Virus record (IMG/VR): IMGVR_UViG_3300030419_000651
Location: 1 to 24,277 of that record
DNA length: 24,277 bases
Strand: one strand, 5' to 3'
DNA from: a virus
Shown: positions 1-9,082 of the stretch, one piece after another
How the letters are laid out: every line of letters begins with the position of its first letter
How positions within the stretch are numbered: position 1 is the first letter of the stretch
Notes under the pieces: model-generated
The model's input: only the letters and a program-made list of their open reading frames with translations
Database searches by the model: none
Told to the model about the DNA's origin: nothing
Program-made: the position numbers and the translations under genes

Positions 1-486
1 ATGCGACCAACTGTATCAAATGGTTGTGCAAACATAACAGATGTAGAAACAACTGGCGGCCGTCCAGATATGCAAGTTCTGGACTTTGATGCAAGTTCTG
101 ATGAATTTGCACAGTTCTCCATTGCTTTCCCTAAGAGTTGGAATGAGGGAACGGTTACATATCAAGTGTATTGGACCACCACTGCTACTGATACTGATGG
201 TGTTGCATGGCAATTATCAGGTCAGGCAGTTTCAGACAACGACACAATTGATGTTGATTACGGAGGCACAGTGGTGGTAACTGACGATGCTCTAGGTGCC
301 GCAGAGGACTTATGTGTAACGGCAGAGAGTAGTGCGCTTACTATTGGTGGAAGTCCAGCAGTTGGTGACATCTGTTACTTTAAGATTGGTAGAGATGTCT
401 CAGATGCTAATGATGATATGGCAGAGGATGCAAGACTTATTGGTATAAAGATATTCTTTACTACTGATGCAGCGAATGACGCATAA
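1..486 (+). CDS. Virion-associated protein, C-terminal part (probably truncated by window edge)
   Basis: The open frame runs from the first base to a TAA at 484-486. The ATG at base 1 may be an internal Met, because the frame is still open at the window edge and the text begins abruptly with 'MRPTVSNGC'. The 161 visible residues are rich in Asp, Thr, Ala and Val, with alternating strand-like segments. They contain 'LDFDASSDEFAQFSIAFPKSW' style text that I associate from memory with small beta-sandwich proteins of marine phage structural modules, where it follows a longer N-terminal part. There is no signal peptide or membrane segment. It lies 26 bases before gp8, and its stop codon overlaps a late-promoter-like CATAAATA. 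A role in the virion (baseplate or fibre) is inferred from context only. Confidence 0.6.
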   Translation: MRPTVSNGCANITDVETTGGRPDMQVLDFDASSDEFAQFSIAFPKSWNEGTVTYQVYWTTTATDTDGVAWQLSGQAVSDNDTIDVDYGGTVVVTDDALGAAEDLCVTAESSALTIGGSPAVGDICYFKIGRDVSDANDDMAEDARLIGIKIFFTTDAANDA

Positions 487-489
487 ATA
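482..489 (+). promoter_or_regulatory. Putative T4-type late promoter (CATAAATA) upstream of gp8
   Basis: CATAAATA differs at one base from the T4 late consensus TATAAATA, which in T4 is read by RNA polymerase carrying the gp55 sigma factor. It overlaps the TAA stop of the preceding frame and lies 23 bases before the gp8 start, with a Shine-Dalgarno-like AAAGGAA between them. A start of transcription near 495-500 would fit. This is inference from motif and position. Confidence 0.5.
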
Positions 490-512
490 AAGATAGGTTA
501 AAGGAATAAAAA

Positions 513-2015
513 ATGACCGCAATCATAACAGAAAAATTCAGACTACACAATGCTACTCAGTTTTTCGAGTCATTCTCTGAGGCAGCAGCAAACAAATACT
601 ATATGCTCATTGGTAAAGCAACTCCATTCACTGCAGCAACCAGTGGTGGCACAGACTCCTCTCCACCAACTCCTGTTGATGATGTGTCCAGTGAGTTTTA
701 CATTTGGGATCAAACAATCGCAGGGAAGAATATAGCATCGACCGATATCTCGCATGTTCTTCCTCGTAGGGATTGGGCTAACTCTACAACGTATGATATG
801 TACGACGACACGATTAGTTCGTCAAACACAACAACGTCTGGGGCAACAAACCTTTATGACTCAACCTTCTTCTTCAGAACTTCAGACAATAGAGTGTACA
901 AGGTTCTAGACAATAACGGAGGAACTGCTTACTCTGGTTCAGAACCAACCTCCGAGTCCACATCTCCCTTTGCGTCTGGTGGTTACATTCTCAAGTACAT
1001 GTATTCAATTACTGCGTCTGAACAGACAAAGTTCTTGACAACTGATTTTATGCCTGTCTCCACAGACAGCACTGTAAGTGCAGCAGCAACAGATGGTAAG
1101 ATTGAATCACTGGTTGTCACTGGTGGGTCTGGATATACCAACGGGACATACTATGCCGCAGTCTACGGCGATGGTGCGAATGCAGGAACATCTTCTGGTG
1201 CAGTCATAAGAATCACCGTTGCATCAAACACGATACAATCCTTTGGTCTTACTGCTGGAACTGACACAACAATCAACTCAGGTGGTTCTGGATACACATT
1301 TGGAACAGTTAATCTTGGAAGTGGATTTACATTCTCTGATGCATCACTGTCATCTGCCTCTGCAATGGGTGGCTCTGGTGGTTCTATTCGTGTTATCATT
1401 AGTCCGAAAGAAGGACATGGTGATGATGCGGTTGAAGAACTTGGTGGTCATTATGTAATGATGAATACATTGTTTATCGGTGCAGAGCGTGACGACCTTC
1501 TCACAGGAAACGATTTCCGTAACATTGCAATCGCAGTTGATCCAACAGACTTTGGAACATCAACAGTTGCAACAGATAGCACCATTCGTCAGACGTATGC
1601 TCTAAAACTTGCAAGCAGTGGACTTAGTGGAACATTTACAGCAGACGAAAAGATTACACAGGCATCGACAGGTGCGGTAGGTAAAGTCGTTGAGTGGGAT
1701 TCGAGTTTGAGTATTCTTTATTACCAACAGGAACGTTATGGTGACTTTGGTACTGTCTCATCTTCTGGTGCTTACATAGCATTCAGTGGTGCAAACGCTG
1801 TTACGGGTGCAGACTCCTCTGCGACAGGAACACCTGACGCAGATGCAGATAGTGCGGTCACTCTTGCAAATGGACAGTCAATCACATTTGCAAACGGTTA
1901 CGCAAATCCAGAACTGGAACCAGATAGTGGTAACATCATATATAATGAGAACAGGTCACCCATCTCTCGCGCAACGGATCAAACAGAAGACATCAAAATT
2001 ATAGTGGAATTCTAA
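513..2015 (+). CDS. 8: Baseplate wedge protein gp8
   Basis: This 500-residue protein is the homologue of T4 gp8 (334 residues), which joins gp10, gp7, gp6 and gp53 in the baseplate wedge. The N-terminus has 'ITEKFRLHNATQFFESF', like T4 'VTSKFRTEKMLNFYNS'. 'VLPRRDWANSTTYDMYDD' matches T4 'VIPRRDWGDTRYPDPY'. The C-terminus 'IIYNENRSPISRATDQTEDI' matches T4 'MIYMENRPPIIMAMDQTEEI'. The extra length lies in the middle, in Gly/Ser/Thr-rich text including a 'GTFTADEKITQASTGAVGKV' unit (about 1628-1690) that resembles repeats in the next gene. The ATG at 513 follows AAAGGAATAAAA, a good ribosome site. The next gene begins one base after the stop, so the two are very likely co-transcribed. Confidence 0.95.
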   Translation: MTAIITEKFRLHNATQFFESFSEAAANKYYMLIGKATPFTAATSGGTDSSPPTPVDDVSSEFYIWDQTIAGKNIASTDISHVLPRRDWANSTTYDMYDDTISSSNTTTSGATNLYDSTFFFRTSDNRVYKVLDNNGGTAYSGSEPTSESTSPFASGGYILKYMYSITASEQTKFLTTDFMPVSTDSTVSAAATDGKIESLVVTGGSGYTNGTYYAAVYGDGANAGTSSGAVIRITVASNTIQSFGLTAGTDTTINSGGSGYTFGTVNLGSGFTFSDASLSSASAMGGSGGSIRVIISPKEGHGDDAVEELGGHYVMMNTLFIGAERDDLLTGNDFRNIAIAVDPTDFGTSTVATDSTIRQTYALKLASSGLSGTFTADEKITQASTGAVGKVVEWDSSLSILYYQQERYGDFGTVSSSGAYIAFSGANAVTGADSSATGTPDADADSAVTLANGQSITFANGYANPELEPDSGNIIYNENRSPISRATDQTEDIKIIVEF

Positions 2016-2016
2016 T

Positions 2017-5000
2017 ATGGCACAAAAAACTAATCTCAACTCTGCTCCTTACTACGATGATTTTGATAAGGACAAGAATTTTGTTCGCACATTGTTTCGA
2101 CCCGGCTTTGCAATTCAGGCAAGAGAACTCACCCAACTCCAAAGTCAGTTGCAGTATCAGATTGAGACTCACGGTAGTCACATATTTAAAGAGGGTGCAT
2201 TGGTTGTGCCAGGTGTTAATGGCATTAAAAGTTATGAATCACTAAAACTTGCAACACAATTTGGTTCTGAGAGTGTAGACCCATCAAAATATTACAATGC
2301 CACAACACCAGTTATAATCACAGGTGCAACTACAGGTGTTAAAGCAGAGGTTATTGGTTTTCAGGCCGGGACTACAACAGAACAACCTCTCTTGTTCTTA
2401 AACTATACAAGGGCTGGAACGGATAATTCAACCACTAAATTTTCTGATACTGAAAATATTAGTGCTAACGTTGCAATTCAACACGATACGGTTTCTTATG
2501 ATGCTGATGTTGCTTCAGCAACTACTTTTACTGCAACTTCTACTGATGCAACAAGTGCAACAGGATCAGCAGCAGTAAAGGGTTCTGCATACTTTACCAA
2601 AGCAGGTATTTACTATGTCCGTGGATTCTTTGTTGCGGTCACTGAACAAGTATTAACACTTGACCCATACAATAGAGATTTTAATGGATTTGTTGGTTTT
2701 GATATTACAGAGACACTTGTTACACCCGAAACCGATACAACACTTTTAGACAATGCACAGGGTTCTTCAAACTTTGCTGCAAAGGGTGCTCATCGTCTTC
2801 AGTTAACTCTTACTCTTGCGAAGAAAACAACTGCGACTAATGCAGATTTTGTTCAAGTTGCACAGATTAAAAATGGTGTAGTTGTTGCACAAGGCAGGGA
2901 AACTGAATATTCTGTACTTTCGGAAGAATTTGCAAGACGGACATTTGATGAGTCTGGTAATTATACTGTTCGTCCTTTCCAGTTTAATGTTGAAGAGTGC
3001 GTCACTGTAAATGAGAACACTGGTAGATTTGCCGTTGGTGCAACCACAGATGATGGTAATATTGCAAGTTCAGATTTACTTGCAATCAAGATTTCTCCTG
3101 CCAAAGCATATGTTAATGGTTTTGAAATTGAGAAGAATGTTCCCACCATCAAGGATATTAACAAGGCTCGTGACTTTGAAACTAAGAATGCTGACATCAC
3201 AGTTTTTGATACAGGCAACTTTACACTAATAACAAACATCTATGGTACTCCAGATATTTCTGAGGTTGCAAGCGAAACAACTCCATTCAAGGAAGTGCAG
3301 TTTTATGATACTCCAACATCATCTAGAGGAACCGCAAACGGAACCCTGATTGGTGTTGGACGGGCAAGGTCCATGCAGTTTAGTGCGGGTGTTGGTGGAT
3401 CATCCTCATCAAACAATACTTCAGTGTATAGATTGTATCTATTTGACCTTAGGCCATTCACCATTTTAACTTTGAGTGACACACCAAGTCCCACACTAAC
3501 TGCGAATCATGCTGACGGCGTTCAAGTGACGGGTGTTACTAGTGGTGCCACTGGATTTGTGTTCGGTGAAGGAACGAGTGGAACGAATGTTAATCTCACA
3601 AACGTGGTTGGCACATTTGTTGCTGGAGAAAAGATTACAGCATCTGACTCTGCTGAATCAGACGACATTGTGGAAAACTCTGGTAATACAGACCTCACGA
3701 TTAGCACGGTGGTTACCAAGTCCTTTGCCGACTTCCGACAAGTCTTTATGGACGACCCAACGAATGCTGATGAAGATTTTACTGCTGACCTAGTTACAGA
3801 GGCAGAGACACAAGTTGACTTTGTTCTGCTTGAAGATAGTGCTAGTCGAAGTGAGGGTTCGATTGTTTTGGAAGAAGACAACTCAACAGTTGTATCTCTT
3901 GAAAGGGTAGATCAGGCAAAACTTAAAGACGCAGAAAAAAATATTGCGTTGTTTAAACCATCAAAGAATGTTGTGAAAACTCACTTGACAACAGCCAACG
4001 ATGGCGCAAGCGATACACAATTCACCATTCGCAAACAATTTGTTGGAACCACAGACTCATCTGGCGCAGTATCTTTCACCGCTGCTACGGGCGAGACATT
4101 TGTTGGATTTAGTGAATCAGACTATACTCTATCAGTTCTTGATATTGGCAGTGGCGGCACTCATGCAGATGGTGATATTGTAAGTGTTAGTGGTAATATT
4201 TCTGGAACGGGAACAAATCAAATAACGATTACTGATTCTGCTTTTAATGGTTCGAAAGTAAAACTCCTTGCCACACTATTAAAGACCTCTGTTATACAAA
4301 AGAATAAAACTGTCCAGTTGATGAAACAGTTGAAGGTCGTTGCTGGTGATACAGACGCATATGGAACAAGACCAACTGATAGAGACATTTCACTAGGTAG
4401 AGCAGATGTATTTAAACTTGTTGCGGTGTTTGACTCAGAAGATAGTTCGACAGATGCCTCTGCACCAACTCTAACTCTAGGAGCAATCACTGGAACATTT
4501 ACCAGAGGTGAAAAGATTACGGGTTCTGCTAGTGGTGCAACAGGAAGAATTATTGATATTACATCTCCTATGAGTTATGTCTTGACAAGTGTTGGTGACT
4601 TTACTACCTCAGACACGATCACTGGTGAGTCTTCTGGTGCAAGTGCTGATGTCTCCACTGTAACCAGTGGAAGTGTTGTTATCACTTCAGACTTCCTACT
4701 TGATACAGGTATGCGCGATAACTTTTATGATATTTCCCGTCTCGTAAGAAAACCAAGTGTTCCCTCACCACAAGGAAGGCTGCTTGTAGTTTATGATTAT
4801 ATGGAACATGGCACTGGTGATGTAATGACAGTTGACTCATACACTGATGTTGCAAATCAAATGGACTATGAGGACATTCCAACCTACAGTGCATCAAAAG
4901 TTGACCCAGATGATCCAGAACCCACTGGTTCATTTCCCCTTTATGAAACATATGACTTTAGACCAAGAATTGCAGATATTGCTGGTGCGAGTTCAACTCT

Positions 5001-8000
5001 TTCAGTGGTAGACGAAATTACAGGCAACTCCTTTGACTTTACCTCTAGAGTTTTCAGCGGAACTGGTTCTTCATATTCCAACTTTGGTAAACCAGCATCT
5101 AATATTCAGTCAGACCTTGAGTATTTCTTACCAAAGAAAGCATCTATCTTTTTAGACGATAGAGGTCAGGTGGTTATTCGCGAGGGAGCATCTTCTGAAA
5201 GACCTCGGTTACCAACTCCTGTTGATAATGCAATGAAACTTGGTGACCTTTCTTTACCCGCATTTACATTTAAACCACGAGATGTAAAATTGACAAGAGA
5301 AAGAACTCAAAGATTCACAATGCGTGATATTGGTAGAATTGAACAAAGACTTACCAATGTTGAAAGAACTACCACACTTTCATTGCTTGAGAAAGACGCA
5401 CAATCATTTGAAACAACAGATGCAAACGGACTAAACAGATTTAAATCTGGTTTTCTTGTTGATTCATTCCGTGGACACTCTGTTGGTGATACTCAGCACC
5501 CTGATTATAGAAATTCTATGGATATGCAATTGGGAGAATTACGTCCAGTTCATAAGACAAAGGGTATTGACCTTATAGAACAGGCAACTACTGATACTGC
5601 AAGAACAGCTGCTGGTTATCAGAAGACAGGTGACCTTTTGACACTTCCATACACAGAGGAAGTTATTACAGAGCAACCTTTCGCAACGACTCTTGAAAGA
5701 GTTACACCGTTTCTTACTGCAAGTTGGAATGGTAAAATTATACTTGACCCAGACCAAGACTCTTGGTTTGAAACAGAGGTTGCACCAGAGATTGTGATTA
5801 ATGTTGAGGGTAATTTTGATGCTGTCGAAGCTGCAAACAGAAACCAGTTAGGAACTGTTTGGAATGCATGGCAGGATACTTGGAGTGGTCGAATTAGAAC
5901 TATCGGCTCGCCAGGCGAATGGCAGCCGGGTTCGAAAGATAGCACCCCGTCCACCCTCCGCACAGTAGAAACTGGCACTTCAAGAAGAACTGGAACAAGA
6001 ACGTTTGTTGAAGAATCTGTTGAAAGAGAGAGTCAGGGTTTCAGAACAATTTCTAAGGTAGCAATTCCTGTTGTTCGTGCAAGGAATGTTCGTTTCGATG
6101 CTGAGGGTTTACGACCATTCACAAGAGTATATGTGTTCTTTGACAAAACAGATGTAAATGCATACGTTACACCAGATGCCGATTCGACTACAGATACCAC
6201 ACCCGCTGCAGGAAGTCCACTAATTGTTAAATCCGATAGTAGATGCGGTGGTACGTTTGCAATTCCAGACCCAAAAATTTCTGGAAATCCACAGTTTCAA
6301 ACTGGTGATATTCTGTTTAAGATAACCGCAAGTAGCACTGATGAAAATGACCCAACCACTTTTGCACAAACAACTTATAGTGCAAAGGGTATCCTTGAGA
6401 CACAACAAGAAACGATAGTTGCAACTCGTAACGGTAGAGTTGCAACTGAAAATGTTAGTCAATCAAGGGGGACGGCACGGCCCGCGCAAGCTTTCGGCGC
6501 CAATAACGACGGCGGCGACGATGTGGGCGACGGCTCCAGTTGCTTTGTTGCTGGAACTATGGTTAGAATGACTGATGGTTCCGATAAGAAAATTGAAGAC
6601 GTACAGATTGGTGACATTCTTCTTGGTATGGATGGTGCGGAAAATACAGTATTAGAATTTGATCATCCAATGTTAGATGGTCGTGATCTTATTGGTATTA
6701 ATGGATCAGGTCCGTTTAAAACTCCTGAGCACCCACTCTTAACTAAAGATGGATGGAAGGCATATAACAGTCAGGATACCATTGAACAAAAACCACAGAT
6801 AGCACATTTGATGACTAATGGCAATCTTGAGGTTGGTGATGAAATTAAAGATATTAATGGCAACTGGATTTTAGTTGAAAGTCTTGAAGTTTTTGAAAAC
6901 GAAGAAGAACAACAAGTATATAACTTCGTGTTGGACGGAAATAATACATACCATGCAAATGGACTTGTAGTTCATAACCGTGATCCATTGTGTCAGACTT
7001 TCATTATTGCTGACGAAGATAAACAGTTCGAGTCAGATTTGGGTGGAACTAACTCAGACGCTGGTAGATTTGTAACATCTATTGATTTGTTCTTCTCTGC
7101 TAAAGATGACACACTTCCACTCAGTGTTGAAATTCGCAACGTTGTGAACGGATATCCCGGCCCTAAAGTTCTACCATTTAGTAGGGTCACTCTGTCACCA
7201 TCTGAAGTTAATGTCTCTGCTGATGGTAAAACTGCAACTAAGTTCACTTTCAAATCTCCAGTTTACCTACAGTCTATGGCAGAGTATTGTTTCGTTGTTC
7301 TAACAAACACACCAAAATATATCATGTGGATTTCTGATTTGGGGCAAGAGGACTCAGATGGTAATCTTGTTTCTGAACAACCACACATTGGTGTTCTTTT
7401 CAAAGGACACAATAACCGTACTTGGGTTGCTTCACCAACACAAGATGCAAAGTTTACTCTTCGTGCTGCAAAGTTTGATACAGCTGCTGCTGGTGTGGTC
7501 ACGATTACAAATGACACACTACCATCACTCACTCTTGGTAAGAACCCACTAGTGATGACAAATGGTAACACCGCACTGAAAGTAAATCACTTTGACCATC
7601 ACATGTACTCCACTACAAATAACGTTACAATTAGTGGAGTTAAGTCTGGTGCAGAAACTACACTGAACGGTGCGATTAGTAGTAGCGCTACCACCATTAC
7701 TCTTACCTCTGGAACCAACTTTGATGACACCTCTGGAAAGTTTTCTAGGAACGCATCGAATGTTTACTTTATCAAGATTGGTGATGAGGTTATTTCCTAT
7801 ACATCGATCTCAGGTAATGTCATCTCAGGTGCAACGAGGGGTGTTGAAGGAACTGCTGTTTCACACACTAATGGTTCGACAGTGGAACTGTATATGTTAC
7901 ACAAAGTTCCATTTACAGAAATCAATAAAACACATACTGCGATTGCAAATATAGGAACAGACTATTATACTGTTGCTTTGTCAACCACCCCTGTGGTTGC

Positions 8001-8859
8001 TAGTAGTGGTGACTCTTCATTCGGTGGAACTGTGGTTACTGCAACAGAAAACGCAATGTATGATGTGAGTAGTACAGTCCTTGGAACTCTCGTTCCCCCA
8101 GAGTGTGATATTCTTACGAAGAATAGACAGACTACTGCAACAAGTTCTAGTGGTTCAGAGACTTCATTTTCACAAGCTAGTCTTACTAATGCGGAAACAA
8201 TTCCGTTGAATGATAATTACTATTATGAAGACCCACATATGGTTGCTTCAGAGATTAATGAGACAAACGAAATGTCTGGTAGTAAATCTTTGATTTTACC
8301 AATAACGTTGTCTTCAACAAACAACAGTGTGTCTCCTGTTATCGATCTGAAAAGAATGACATTCTTGGCTATTGCAAATAGAATTAATCAAATTGATTCA
8401 TCCTCTGATGTTTACCCAACGTCAATTTATGATCCAATGACAGACCCAGAGGGTGATGACCACGATGCAATCTATGTGACAAAACGTGCGACACTAGAGA
8501 ATCCTGCGACATCGATCAGGGTTATCTTTGATGCGAACAGAGAAGACACTGCTGACATCAAGGTTCTCTTTAGAACTCTTAGAACTGATGATGCAAGTGA
8601 CTTTGATGAACTTGACTTTAAGTTCTTCAATGATGGCGGAACTGTTGCCACCTCTGGTGGACCAGATGTAGCTGTGTCTCCATCACTTGGTATTAGTCAG
8701 TTTAATGAGTATGAGTTTACGGCGGGTGTAACAGATGATGGTATCGGTACACCACTTGATGAGTTCATTGCCTTCCAGATTAAGATTGTAATGCGAGCAA
8801 CAAACTCTGCAAGACCACCAAGGATTAAAGACCTTAGAGTTCTAGCATTGGCGACATAA
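2017..8859 (+). CDS. Giant baseplate/tail structural protein (DUF4815-type) with embedded Hint domain
   Basis: This 2280-residue protein has an N-terminal signature, residues 11-67 ('PYYDDFDKDKNF', 'LFRPGFAIQARELTQLQ', 'HIFKEGALVVPG'), that I recognise as the DUF4815 type found in T4-like marine phage virion proteins. Residues about 1030-1180 hold a helical stretch with 'MRDIGRIEQRLTNVERTT', likely trimer-forming. Residues about 490-560 and 820-890 hold 'GTF..GEKITG.ASGATG' units. A Hint (intein-like) domain occupies residues 1509-1654, followed at once by 'RDPLCQTFII', which resembles a conserved motif I recall from uninterrupted homologues. The C-terminal 600 residues look like beta-rich, Ig-like modules. 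Its place directly after gp8 suggests a baseplate or tail-fibre attachment role. I cannot equate it with one T4 gene. Two short GC-rich stretches (5901-5970, 6466-6540) stand out from its AT-rich surroundings. Confidence 0.88.
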   Translation: MAQKTNLNSAPYYDDFDKDKNFVRTLFRPGFAIQARELTQLQSQLQYQIETHGSHIFKEGALVVPGVNGIKSYESLKLATQFGSESVDPSKYYNATTPVIITGATTGVKAEVIGFQAGTTTEQPLLFLNYTRAGTDNSTTKFSDTENISANVAIQHDTVSYDADVASATTFTATSTDATSATGSAAVKGSAYFTKAGIYYVRGFFVAVTEQVLTLDPYNRDFNGFVGFDITETLVTPETDTTLLDNAQGSSNFAAKGAHRLQLTLTLAKKTTATNADFVQVAQIKNGVVVAQGRETEYSVLSEEFARRTFDESGNYTVRPFQFNVEECVTVNENTGRFAVGATTDDGNIASSDLLAIKISPAKAYVNGFEIEKNVPTIKDINKARDFETKNADITVFDTGNFTLITNIYGTPDISEVASETTPFKEVQFYDTPTSSRGTANGTLIGVGRARSMQFSAGVGGSSSSNNTSVYRLYLFDLRPFTILTLSDTPSPTLTANHADGVQVTGVTSGATGFVFGEGTSGTNVNLTNVVGTFVAGEKITASDSAESDDIVENSGNTDLTISTVVTKSFADFRQVFMDDPTNADEDFTADLVTEAETQVDFVLLEDSASRSEGSIVLEEDNSTVVSLERVDQAKLKDAEKNIALFKPSKNVVKTHLTTANDGASDTQFTIRKQFVGTTDSSGAVSFTAATGETFVGFSESDYTLSVLDIGSGGTHADGDIVSVSGNISGTGTNQITITDSAFNGSKVKLLATLLKTSVIQKNKTVQLMKQLKVVAGDTDAYGTRPTDRDISLGRADVFKLVAVFDSEDSSTDASAPTLTLGAITGTFTRGEKITGSASGATGRIIDITSPMSYVLTSVGDFTTSDTITGESSGASADVSTVTSGSVVITSDFLLDTGMRDNFYDISRLVRKPSVPSPQGRLLVVYDYMEHGTGDVMTVDSYTDVANQMDYEDIPTYSASKVDPDDPEPTGSFPLYETYDFRPRIADIAGASSTLSVVDEITGNSFDFTSRVFSGTGSSYSNFGKPASNIQSDLEYFLPKKASIFLDDRGQVVIREGASSERPRLPTPVDNAMKLGDLSLPAFTFKPRDVKLTRERTQRFTMRDIGRIEQRLTNVERTTTLSLLEKDAQSFETTDANGLNRFKSGFLVDSFRGHSVGDTQHPDYRNSMDMQLGELRPVHKTKGIDLIEQATTDTARTAAGYQKTGDLLTLPYTEEVITEQPFATTLERVTPFLTASWNGKIILDPDQDSWFETEVAPEIVINVEGNFDAVEAANRNQLGTVWNAWQDTWSGRIRTIGSPGEWQPGSKDSTPSTLRTVETGTSRRTGTRTFVEESVERESQGFRTISKVAIPVVRARNVRFDAEGLRPFTRVYVFFDKTDVNAYVTPDADSTTDTTPAAGSPLIVKSDSRCGGTFAIPDPKISGNPQFQTGDILFKITASSTDENDPTTFAQTTYSAKGILETQQETIVATRNGRVATENVSQSRGTARPAQAFGANNDGGDDVGDGSSCFVAGTMVRMTDGSDKKIEDVQIGDILLGMDGAENTVLEFDHPMLDGRDLIGINGSGPFKTPEHPLLTKDGWKAYNSQDTIEQKPQIAHLMTNGNLEVGDEIKDINGNWILVESLEVFENEEEQQVYNFVLDGNNTYHANGLVVHNRDPLCQTFIIADEDKQFESDLGGTNSDAGRFVTSIDLFFSAKDDTLPLSVEIRNVVNGYPGPKVLPFSRVTLSPSEVNVSADGKTATKFTFKSPVYLQSMAEYCFVVLTNTPKYIMWISDLGQEDSDGNLVSEQPHIGVLFKGHNNRTWVASPTQDAKFTLRAAKFDTAAAGVVTITNDTLPSLTLGKNPLVMTNGNTALKVNHFDHHMYSTTNNVTISGVKSGAETTLNGAISSSATTITLTSGTNFDDTSGKFSRNASNVYFIKIGDEVISYTSISGNVISGATRGVEGTAVSHTNGSTVELYMLHKVPFTEINKTHTAIANIGTDYYTVALSTTPVVASSGDSSFGGTVVTATENAMYDVSSTVLGTLVPPECDILTKNRQTTATSSSGSETSFSQASLTNAETIPLNDNYYYEDPHMVASEINETNEMSGSKSLILPITLSSTNNSVSPVIDLKRMTFLAIANRINQIDSSSDVYPTSIYDPMTDPEGDDHDAIYVTKRATLENPATSIRVIFDANREDTADIKVLFRTLRTDDASDFDELDFKFFNDGGTVATSGGPDVAVSPSLGISQFNEYEFTAGVTDDGIGTPLDEFIAFQIKIVMRATNSARPPRIKDLRVLALAT
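6541..6978 (+). other. Hint (Hedgehog/intein) domain, 146 residues, inside the giant tail protein
   Basis: Residues 1509-1654 of the giant protein. Block A is 'CFVAGTMVRMTDGS' with Cys1509 as the expected N-terminal nucleophile. Block B has 'KTPEHPLLT' with the TxxH His1572. The C-terminal blocks are 'VYNFVLDGNNTYHANGLVVH' then Asn1654, giving the usual His-Asn end. No homing endonuclease is present, and the size is that of mini-inteins or bacterial intein-like (BIL) domains. The next residue is Arg1655 rather than Cys, Ser or Thr, so classical splicing lacks its C-extein nucleophile. Known outcomes for such domains are terminal cleavage, or splicing by the BIL A-type route. Removal with ligation would leave a 2134-residue product; cleavage would cut the protein into about 1508 and 626 residues. 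Confidence 0.9.
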
Positions 8860-8860
8860 T

Positions 8861-9082
8861 ATGGGTATTCAAGTTGAAGGACATAAAGACCTTGTTCGTG
8901 ATGAAGGATCAAATGCAATTGTCAACACGAATAAGTCTGCATACCTAATCGCAAAGAAACGCGCAGATGAAGCGCAAAGACAGCGCGATGAAATTCGTCA
9001 GACCACAAGGGAACTAAATAGTCTAAAATCAGAGATGCATGAAATTAAAAACATGTTACTAAAACTGGTAGAGGATAAGTAA
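8861..9082 (+). CDS. Small coiled-coil protein, probably virion- or fibre-associated
   Basis: This 73-residue protein is charged throughout. From about residue 27 on it is predicted by eye to be one long amphipathic helix: Lys/Arg/Glu/Gln-rich text ('AKKRADEAQRQRDEIRQTT') followed by Leu/Ile/Met at heptad-like spacing ('LNSLKSEMHEIKNMLLKL'). The ATG lies one base after the stop of the giant tail gene, and the stop abuts the ATG of the tail-fibre gene, so it belongs to the same unit. A role as a trimerising adaptor or chaperone of the neighbouring fibre is plausible but inferred only from the coiled coil and the position. I recognise no named family. Confidence 0.75.
   Translation: MGIQVEGHKDLVRDEGSNAIVNTNKSAYLIAKKRADEAQRQRDEIRQTTRELNSLKSEMHEIKNMLLKLVEDK

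Noticed and set aside
3522-5978. Minus-strand frames of about 90-119 residues under the giant tail gene
   Set aside because: No ribosome sites or recognisable domains; the + strand frame is continuous and shows family signatures.
6541-6978. A homing-endonuclease-bearing intein as a mobile element
   Set aside because: The domain is only 146 residues with no endonuclease motifs, so self-mobility is not supported.
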